Positions 18,865-27,309 of a stretch of DNA of 64,000 nt are shown piece after piece. The DNA lies in contig PLSM01000187.1 of the NCBI GenBank assembly GCA_003165075.1, positions 6,644 through 70,643 on the forward strand, in the 5' to 3' direction. Positions within the stretch are counted from its first letter, which is position 1, and every line of letters starts with the position of its first letter. The position numbers and the translations under genes were made by a program. This stretch comes from Acidobacteriaceae bacterium (GTDB lineage Bacteria; Acidobacteriota; Terriglobia; Terriglobales; Acidobacteriaceae). The notes beneath the pieces are model-generated. The model was given only the letters and a program-made list of their open reading frames with translations, did not search any database and was not told the origin of the DNA.

Positions 18865-21072
18865 ATGATGCAATCCTCCCTTGAACAAACAACGGAAAAC
18901 ATCGGGAGGATTCCTTCTTCCAATGCGGAAAGTCACGCCCCCAACCCCAGTCCAAAACGCCGGGTGGGCTTTCTCGGCACCGGCTATATCGCCGACTGGC
19001 ACGCGCAAGCTATCGCCAAGGTGAGCGGCGTAGAACTGGTTGCAGTCTGCGATCGGATTCTACCCAAGGCGCAAGCTCTGGCCCACAAGTTCGGCGTGCC
19101 CCGGGCCTACGATTCGCTCCAGGCGATGCTTGCGGAAGAACCGTTAGACGCAGTGCATGTCCTGCTACCGCCAGACAAGCATTTTGAGGCGGCGCGCACG
19201 CTGCTCGAATCCGGCGTAAATGTTCTCCTTGAAAAACCCATGTGCGATCAGGCCTCTGACTGCGAGTCGCTGGCGCGAATTGCAGCTGAGCGCGGTTTGC
19301 GCATCGGCGTAAGCCACAATTTTCTTTTTTCTCAGGTCTACGAGCAACTGCGACAGGATGTGCGAAGCGGCGTCCTTGGTCTGATCGATAATGTGACCAT
19401 CACCTGGCACCGCCCTTTGCCGCCAACGCTTTTCGGCCCATTCAATATTTGGATGCTTCGCGATCCCCGCAATATCATGCTCGAGATCGGTTCGCATTCT
19501 GTTTCCCAAATGGTCGATCTGGTCGGGGAGCCCGAACAGATGCTTGTTCACCCCAGCAACCCCATGGACCTGCCCACAGGCCGCAAGTTCTTCCGACGCT
19601 GGCAGGTGAATGCCTTCAAAGACCGGACCGCGATTGAATTACGCTTCTCTTTCGTGCCGGGCTTTTCTGAATACACGATTCATGTCCGCGGTTCTCTGGC
19701 ATCCGCTACCGTGGATTTTGAGCGCAGCACCTATACGCGCCATGAGCATCGTCCCGTCGACCCCGATTTTGATGCCTACGCGATGATTATCCGCAACGCG
19801 AACAGCCTGAAGACGCAGGCGCGACGCACGCTCTTTCATTACTTCCGCTCCAAGCTTGACCTGGGCACGCGTGGCAATCCCTACGGTGCGACAATTGTCG
19901 GCGCTATGGACGCCTTTTATGCTGCGTCCGGCATGCCGCTCGATAAACGCGTTGATGCATGGATGGGAGCGAGGGTCATTCGGATATGCGAAGAGATCGG
20001 CTCCCGTGCGAATCTTCCGCCGAGCACATATGTCACGCCATCGTCGACAACGCCTGTCCGCAGTGCCCCCGCTCCCAGTGTTCTGGTGCTGGGCGCCACC
20101 GGCTTCATCGGCAGAGAATTGGTGCGGCAGTTGATCGGGACTGGCCGCAGTGTCCGGTTGCTAGTCCGCAACCCAGGCAATCTTCATCGCCATATGATTG
20201 TTCCGGAGGTCGAATGCCAGGTCGGTGACGTGATGGACATCGCCAGCCTGCGCAAGGCGATGGATGGGGTCAACTGCGTCATTCATCTGGCTCGTTCAAA
20301 TGTGAAAACCTGGGCGGAGTATCAGGAATTTGAAATCGGCGCCACCCGCCAGATCGCCCAATGTGCGCTCGAAGCGAGAGTCAAGCGATTCATTTACACA
20401 GGCACGATTGCCTCGTACTATCAGGGTGCAAGAGCTGGCACGATTACTGAAGATACGCCGCTCGACCCGCAAATCGCACGTGGCAACCTGTACGCGCGAG
20501 CCAAGACGGCTTCCGAAGAACTGCTCTGGAAGATGCATAAGGAGCAAGGTCTGCCGGTCGTGATTCTCCGGCCGGGGGTCGTGATCGGGCGTGGTGGCAG
20601 TCCATTCCATTGGGGAGTGGCCATGTGGTGGCACGATGCCGTCTGCCAGACCTGGGGCGATGGCCAAAACAAACTGCCGCTGGTTCTGGTCGAGGACGTG
20701 GCGTCGGGCATGATCGCGGCAATGGACACACCGGACATCGAAGGCCGCTCCTTTAATCTCGTAGGCGATCCGTGTCTCAACGCCCAGGAATATCTCGATG
20801 AGCTCAACCGATGTGGCGGCTTTCACGTGCAGCGTCATACCACGCCCATCTTCAAGTTCTATCTGATTGACCTCGTGAAGTGGGTGGCGAAGGTCGCACT
20901 GCGTTTCCCCGATCGGCAGTTCCCACATTTTCGCGACTGGGAAACCCGCACGATGAGGGCCACATTCGATTGCACTGCCGCAAAAACCGTTCTCGGCTGG
21001 AAGCCGGTCACCGACCGTGACGAAGTTGTACGCAAGGGCATCGCAGAGCCGCTGGATGAATTCACGAAGTAG
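18865..21072 (+). CDS. Bifunctional fusion: Gfo/Idh/MocA oxidoreductase + NAD-dependent epimerase/dehydratase (SDR)
   Basis: N-half: VGFLGTGYIADWHAQAIAKVSGVELVAVCD ... NVLLEKPMCDQ; C-half: VLVLGATGFIGRELVRQL ... FIYTGTIASYY ... YARAKTASEELL (YxxxK). One 735-aa frame. Confidence 0.92.
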   Translation: MMQSSLEQTTENIGRIPSSNAESHAPNPSPKRRVGFLGTGYIADWHAQAIAKVSGVELVAVCDRILPKAQALAHKFGVPRAYDSLQAMLAEEPLDAVHVLLPPDKHFEAARTLLESGVNVLLEKPMCDQASDCESLARIAAERGLRIGVSHNFLFSQVYEQLRQDVRSGVLGLIDNVTITWHRPLPPTLFGPFNIWMLRDPRNIMLEIGSHSVSQMVDLVGEPEQMLVHPSNPMDLPTGRKFFRRWQVNAFKDRTAIELRFSFVPGFSEYTIHVRGSLASATVDFERSTYTRHEHRPVDPDFDAYAMIIRNANSLKTQARRTLFHYFRSKLDLGTRGNPYGATIVGAMDAFYAASGMPLDKRVDAWMGARVIRICEEIGSRANLPPSTYVTPSSTTPVRSAPAPSVLVLGATGFIGRELVRQLIGTGRSVRLLVRNPGNLHRHMIVPEVECQVGDVMDIASLRKAMDGVNCVIHLARSNVKTWAEYQEFEIGATRQIAQCALEARVKRFIYTGTIASYYQGARAGTITEDTPLDPQIARGNLYARAKTASEELLWKMHKEQGLPVVILRPGVVIGRGGSPFHWGVAMWWHDAVCQTWGDGQNKLPLVLVEDVASGMIAAMDTPDIEGRSFNLVGDPCLNAQEYLDELNRCGGFHVQRHTTPIFKFYLIDLVKWVAKVALRFPDRQFPHFRDWETRTMRATFDCTAAKTVLGWKPVTDRDEVVRKGIAEPLDEFTK

Positions 21073-21131
21073 AACCGAGTGCGAGGAAGAAAACTAGGGG
21101 CATCTGCGCGGGCCTACCGATCTCATGCGCA

Positions 21132-21164
21132 AACGGCGAAGGAGCGTGATGCTCCTTCGCCGTT
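21132..21164. terminator. Bidirectional hairpin terminator between convergent genes
   Basis: AACGGCGAAGGAGC-GTGAT-GCTCCTTCGCCGTT: perfect 14-bp inverted repeat with 5-nt loop between the 21072 (+) and 21199 (-) gene ends. Confidence 0.75.
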
Positions 21165-21198
21165 CACAGCTTAGTGTACTGTACCCTCGCTTACAGAC

Positions 21199-24100
21199 CT
21201 AGTTCACCGTGAGCGTAAACGTGGTCGTCGCTGTTGTCTGTGCCGAATCATTACCGGTTCCAGTCACCGTGAACGTATAGGTTCCGGCCGTGGTTCCTGG
21301 GTTTGTCACATGGGACGTGGGAACCGATTTGCCCATGACCAAGCCACCACAGCCCACCAGTCCACCCATCGCCGCCACCATAATCAAGGCGCACAACATT
21401 GCCTGCCACTTGCGGCGCCGTGCAGGGATCCCAAGGAACACGAGCAATGCCAGAACCGCGCCCTGGCCGGCTCCGCTCCAGCCCCTGCCGTTTCCGGGCT
21501 GAGGCATCATCTGGGCGCTGCTGTTCGGCGTCGTATCCACCGTTACCGTTGTAGTCTCTTTCATATTGTTGGAGTCGAGCTTCACCGCCTTGTTGGCGAT
21601 ACAGCTAGGCAGATCGGTTGCGTCCGCGGGACTTGAGGTGACCGCGCAGGAGAGAGTCACAGTTCCCTCAAAATCTGAAGTCGAACTTACCGTTACAGTC
21701 GAGGTGCCCGATGCGCCTGGAGCTACCGTTACCCCGGTCGCAGCCAACGAATAGTTAGCCTCTCCCACTGTCACTGGAACTGCGGTGGATGCACTGGTGC
21801 AGGTCGCAACACTGGCTCCGTCCGGCGTGAAGTTAACCGTCAAGGTGTGCTTACCTGGTGTGAGCGATCCAGCGGGAATGTTGATTGTCGCATTGCCGTT
21901 GTTCACCGCCGTGGCCGGCGAACTATAGCTTTCGGTGGTGACGATGACAGTGCCGGTAGGTGTTGATTGACCCGTGTCTCCACTGACCGACACAGCTACC
22001 GCAAGCGGTTCATCCGTCGAAACCTGGCTCGAAGACGGTGTCGCCTTCAACTTGGGAGTCTTCTTGGCAGTCGCCGCCCCTCCAATGCTGTAGTTGGCGG
22101 AGGCCACCGGGCTGTTGGAGTATCCTGCTTCGACCGCGATCGCCTCTAGCGTCTCCGTCGCGCTCACCGTGATCGGACCGCTGTAGACAGCCGACGAGGT
22201 CGTCGGCGTGCTGCCGTTAGTGGTGTAGTAGATGGTTGTACCCGCGGTCGCGTCGCTGATGCTCACAGTCTGTGACGCAGTGTAGGTTCCACCCGCTGGC
22301 GAGAACGCCGGCGCAGGCAGCGCCGTTTCAATGTTGTAAGCCGCGGCAGCCGCGGGGCTGTTGGAGTGACCCGTTTCGGCGGCGATCGCCTTCAACGTCT
22401 TCGAGGCGCTCACCGTGATCGCGCTCGAATACTTGTTTGACGAAGTGGTTGGCGTCGTGCCGTCCGTGGTGTAGTAAATTGTTGTGCCCGCGGTCGCGTC
22501 GCTGATGCTCACAGTCTGTGATGCAGTGTAGGTTCCACCCGCTGGCGTAATGGTTGGCGCAGGTAATGTCCCTGAACTGACGGTGTAAGCTGCCGTGGCG
22601 ACCGCACTGTGGGCGTAGCCTGTCTCGACCGCAATCGCGTTCAGCGTTTCTGTCGCGCTCACCGTGATCGGGCTGCTGTAGACAGCCGACGAAGTGGTGG
22701 GCGTTGTACCGTTGGTGGTGTAGTAGATGGTGGCTCCGCTGGTCGCGTCGCTGAGGGTGACTGTCTGCGCGCTGGCGTAAGTGCCGCCGGCCGGGGTGAA
22801 CGTCGGCTCCGCCGCGGCTGCCTGGCCGCCCGTAATGTAGTCCAGCGCTGTGACCGAGTGCGGAGGCAGGGTGATGGAACTGGGGCTCGACAAGGAGCTG
22901 GTTTCGATCGCAACCGTGGCCGCGGTCTGGTTCGATGCCGTTCCGGTATGCGCTTCGTTCAGGTCGTCCAACGAGGCCGGCGCGAACTGCCGCTGGGTTA
23001 CCGCTCCGGCGGGAGTGTTGGTTCCCGCGAAGCTGATGGTGTGGCTGGCGGTCAGGTCGGTGTTGATCAGCACCACCGAGCGCGCGTTGCCGTTCTCGAA
23101 GCAGAAGGCGTAGAGCGACGGCACATTGCTGAATGCCGGAATGGGGTTGCTGCCGTTAACCGATCCGGCGAAGTTATACGTTGCGTTGTTGTTGATGGGG
23201 CAGGAATACATGGGCCCGATGATCGACTGGTTGACCAGCGACACACCCAGAAATGCCGGACGCATATTGTTGGTCGCCCCGCCCATGTCCACTACCGCGC
23301 CCCACAGCTTGGCCTTGTTGCCGTTGCTCGCGCCCTGGAACTGGTATTGCGCCAGGGAGAACAGCGACTGGGGAAGGATTCCGTAGTACTGCAGGTTCAA
23401 GAGCGGCTCCAGGGCCATGATCACTCCCTGGCCGGCTCCGGCATTGATGATGTCCAGATGCGTCTGGTCGATGCTGCCCACCAGCGTGTTCTGGCCCCAT
23501 TCGTAGATGTTCACGCCGCAGGTCGCCGTTCCTGATGCGCCGCAGGTGGTCTGCGACTGGTAGTCGTGCACCGATTGATAGACGTTGTACGGATCGCTGG
23601 CGTCGTTGACCCGTTCCCAGGGCTCCACCATCGCCGGCTGCCACAGCGCCGCATCGCTGCTGGTGTCGTTCACCGTCCCGTACATATAATCGTTGATCTC
23701 GATCGAATCGGGACGAACTTTTTGAATGGTCGTATCCATCGACCAGTTGATCGCTGTTTGCGCATTGAGCACCAGGTCGAACGAGGACGCCACGTAGTAG
23801 CTGTCGGCATGCATCGCGGCAAAGATGTCCTTGGCCCGCGAGCCGTAATCGTAGTAGAACTCCGTGTTCGGCGCATTGGACCGCCAGGGTAGCGCCTGGC
23901 CGTTAAAGATCGAGTTCCAGCACTCGTTGCAATAGGACAGATGGATCTTGTCGAACACATCGGTCCAGGGATCGGCCTGCCCCAGGGCGGCGCGCCGCGC
24001 GCCATAGGTCGTATTCGACGGGCTGGCCAGAAATTCAATCAGGTTGGCCGCGTCGGCCGGGGTGAAGGTGACCGGAACTTCCAGGTAGGGATCGGCGCCC

Positions 24101-25308
24101 AGAAACTGGCAGATCACCAGGTAGTCCTCGATAGACAGAAACGTCTCCCCGCCGCCGTTGGGGCCCACATAGTAGCCCGTTCCGGCCACTGTGGGCACAC
24201 GCGCGTAGTCCGGCTGCGTCCAGTTGTAAGCTGTCTCCGCGTTCTGGTCCAGCCAGTAACGGAACATGCCCGGAGGGCCGCTGGCCGCCTCGCCGTAGTA
24301 GTTCTGCAGGGTCTGAATCACTTCGTCGCGCAGCACGGTGGGATTGTTGATCGACGAAGAGGTCTTCTCAAAATCCACATTGTCCAGATATGCCGCTCCG
24401 CCCACCGTCTTGAAGGAAACCTGCGCCGTGCCGGGCGTCGTCGAAGGCGTCTCCGAGGCCGTGCAGGTGAAGGTGTACTGGGTCCAGGTCGAGGTCAGCT
24501 TCGGAGTGTAGCTGCCGCAGTTGAATCCGCCCGCCGACGTACGGCTGGCCGAAGCTGTCAGGGTTGGTGTGCCCGATGCCGCCTTGGCCCAGAACGAAAG
24601 CTGGTAGGTGCCGTTCATCAGAACAAACAGGTCGTCGCCATACTCGCTGTCGAAGTAAAGAGCCGCGTTGGCCGACGAGCCGCTCGCCGACGCGTTCAGG
24701 GTCAACGACTGCGTCCCGCAGGTCGCGCACAGGTCGGTGGTATCGGAAAGAAGCTGCCCGCCGCCGGATACCGATCCCCACACTCCGCCCTGCGAACTCT
24801 CCCACCACGACTCGGGGGTGGGAAACGTCGCCTTGCTGATGGTGATGATGTCGCCCACGCTGAAGGCCCCGCTGCACGCAGAGGAAACCGTGAACAGCGG
24901 AGATGCCCCCGCCGCGTTCGAGGCGATCGTTCCCGTGCAGCCCAATTCCGCGCCGCCCGACTGGGAATCGACCACCTTGAACGTCGCGCCCGTCCAGTAG
25001 TTGGCCGGCGCGTTGTCGTAGGTGTCCGGCTCGGTAAAGGTCGTCGACGTTCCCGCCGACGCCAGAACCCAGATCTGCTGGCTCAGCACCGGCTCAAATC
25101 CCGGGTTGATCGATCCGATCAGATTCTTCAGAATCTGGCCGCTGTCATAGTAGTTGATCGATCCGATATTCACACCAATGCGATTGGTCTTGCTCTGGAT
25201 CACCGTGCCGTCGTTCAACGACAACGTCTGTCCAGAAACCGTTACCGACATCAATGCCATAAAAGCCAACGAAAATATTGCGAAAATTGACCCCGTTATG
25301 TGCTTCAT
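21199..25308 (-). CDS. Large secreted protein; possible glycoside-hydrolase-like N-terminal region, three chitobiase-C-like repeats, Ig-like domains, near-C-terminal TM segment
   Basis: N-terminal signal peptide ([20 protein letters not shown]); NE motif CNECWN and YEWGQ; three tandem [40 protein letters not shown] units; C-terminal [38 protein letters not shown]. Confidence 0.85.
   Translation of the reverse strand: [1369 protein letters not shown]
22080..22815 (-). repeat. Three tandem CHB_HEX_C-like coding repeats (~240-bp period)
   Basis: Repeated GGTTCCACCCGCTGG and GTCGCGTCGCTGATGCTCACAGTCTGTGA blocks; encode three copies of the PAGGTY...IYYTT(N/D)GTTPTTSS unit. Confidence 0.85.
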
Positions 25309-26537
25309 CGTAAAAACTCCTCAATGTCCAGCCGCGGCTTTCGCGCTGCGAATATCGGTTGAATACGGGGATCCGTATGCGTGTTGCCTGGTGCCGCGCT
25401 CAGGGATTTCGCGGCCCATCTAGGCAGAAAGTGCCCTCGCACTAACCGGTGCGAGCCAATTGACTTTCGAATCTCTCGTAGAATCTGGCTGGCGTACTCG
25501 CCGGGAATCGAGCAATTCCACATGAGCGAGATGACTTCCGAGAGTCCTGCCTTTAGGCGGATCTTAGTAACTACCGCCGGGGAAGAGGTAACGTCCCTAC
25601 GGGTAGAAACGCAATTCCAAGGTTCGCTTGCACAACCAAAGATGTGGGAGTAGTCCATAACCCTCCTAACCATTGGCAGCCTTTGAAGGACCTATCGGCA
25701 CGATCAGGAAGCCCTTCATAAGAAATCCGCATGTTTGCGGTAGTGTTCCAGTTACGTATTCAGAGCTCCCGTGAAGTGGTCGACCCGCAAGAGGCCTTTT
25801 CGAAGAAAAAGCCCCGTCAGAACCCCACTTCTTATGCAAAGTCTGAATTGATAGTAACAATGCAAGAGTAACCCGTTTTGGTGACTTGATACAACCAAAG
25901 TTTCATGTTGAAGATTACTAAAGTAAAACAGTACAATAACTTGTACTTATCTCCAGGATGGCATTTGCACCAATTGAGAAACCGTCGTCTCGGCGATTTA
26001 AAGCCTTGGCGCGAGAAGAGCCGAATCTGTACACCGGCGTGGCAAAGTTACAGGGACCGAGCAGGGTCATCAATTGGGCTGCCACCGTGAATCCCGGCGC
26101 CACTTTGCAGATATCCTCCCACGGTGCTCTGTAATTGGCGGCCCGGGTCCGCGCTATCGGAACGCGCGTCGGACCCACATATGCATCCGCGCAGTTTCTC
26201 GGGCAGTTATGTACTTGAAACTTGGCTTTCGCGAGTGGCGGAGTCCCAACCACGCCATAAATTTCCCGGTTGCGCTTCTGCACCTGACAATCGCTCATGC
26301 TAAGCAGGCTCAATGGTCGCTTTGTTCTCAAGACACACCCATCCTCTCCTCGTGCAACTGTGCACGTTGGCGTCAATTGCCGCGATTTAGAGAGAGTTAT
26401 CGAAGCGTCGGGCTATCTCGTACGCCGCCAGACGAGACACGACAACAAGCCAGATTCCACAGCTAGGGTGGATGACTGAGCCCAACACTTAAACTCTCTC
26501 TATTGGCAAGGCAGGAAGAACAGCATGAGGAGGCTTA

Positions 26538-26684
26538 ATGCCCACAGCAATATCCAGTAAGAAAACTGGACCTTGGATCCGAACTGAGCCCTTCACTGAA
26601 GTCGCAAGCCCACAGACCATGCTGCAACCGAAGGGACAGTACCGTCCAACTTCTAGTTATCCCCTGAGGGGGAACCGGTTCTAA
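26538..26684 (+). CDS. Possible small protein (48 aa) in the long intergenic region
   Basis: ATG preceded by GAGGAGG-CTTA; MPTAISSKKTGPWIRTEPFTEVASPQTMLQPKGQYRPTSSYPLRGNRF*. Below the ORF-track size cutoff; could be chance. Confidence 0.25.
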   Translation: MPTAISSKKTGPWIRTEPFTEVASPQTMLQPKGQYRPTSSYPLRGNRF

Positions 26685-27309
26685 ATGACCAGTGCTATGG
26701 TTTGAATAAAACACAGACGACCGCTAATTGCAATGGCGCGGCGCACACGTAATCGAAAATTCACCAAATTTCGCAGCTCAACAATGACCGGCGCTTCCGT
26801 ATCATATTGAAAGCTTGTGAGTTCTCCGAAACCACCTTGTGTCCGCCAATATTCATCCGTTGTCGGGCTCATGTCGATAACTGAATTGAGAGTGCAACGC
26901 TCGCCTGCACAGATTCGAGAGCACAGAACTGGCGCCCTGTGCATCGCGCCAATCCGGTTGACCTGAAATACATGCCACTGATACGTTCGGTATATCGATG
27001 GTGTTTTCGAGGCCTTAGACTATGAACTGCAAGATCAGATAGAGGCTGTGAGCAGTCACCTCTGGGTGTAACGGTTGCTCAGATGAATCCCGTCAGTGAC
27101 AGCGGCTTGATTGCAGTTCATCTCATGCGCGGTGCGCACTAACAGTTCCTGCCGGGCAGCAACCAACGTGCTGGCCTGCCCACTATTTTCGAGGCCTCCA
27201 GCTAGACTGCCAATCAGCTTGCGATGCCGGTGGGCAGCCTTTAGCAGGTCGCCCCTCTGGCCGGGGAGCCGCACCGCTGTTCATCGCATTCCAGCAGAGG
27301 GTTCGCAGG

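Noticed and set aside
22080-22815. Possible CRISPR-like array
   Set aside because: Period is ~240 bp and repeats are in-frame coding units of a surface protein; no short repeat/spacer structure or cas genes.
23941-25290. 449-aa plus-strand ORF (and 22609..23535)
   Set aside because: Entirely antisense to the well-supported 1369-aa gene; Arg/Gly/Val-rich shadow translation without motifs.
25305-25673. 122-aa minus-strand ORF upstream of the large secreted gene
   Set aside because: No recognisable domain and it covers the probable promoter/5' region; not supportable.
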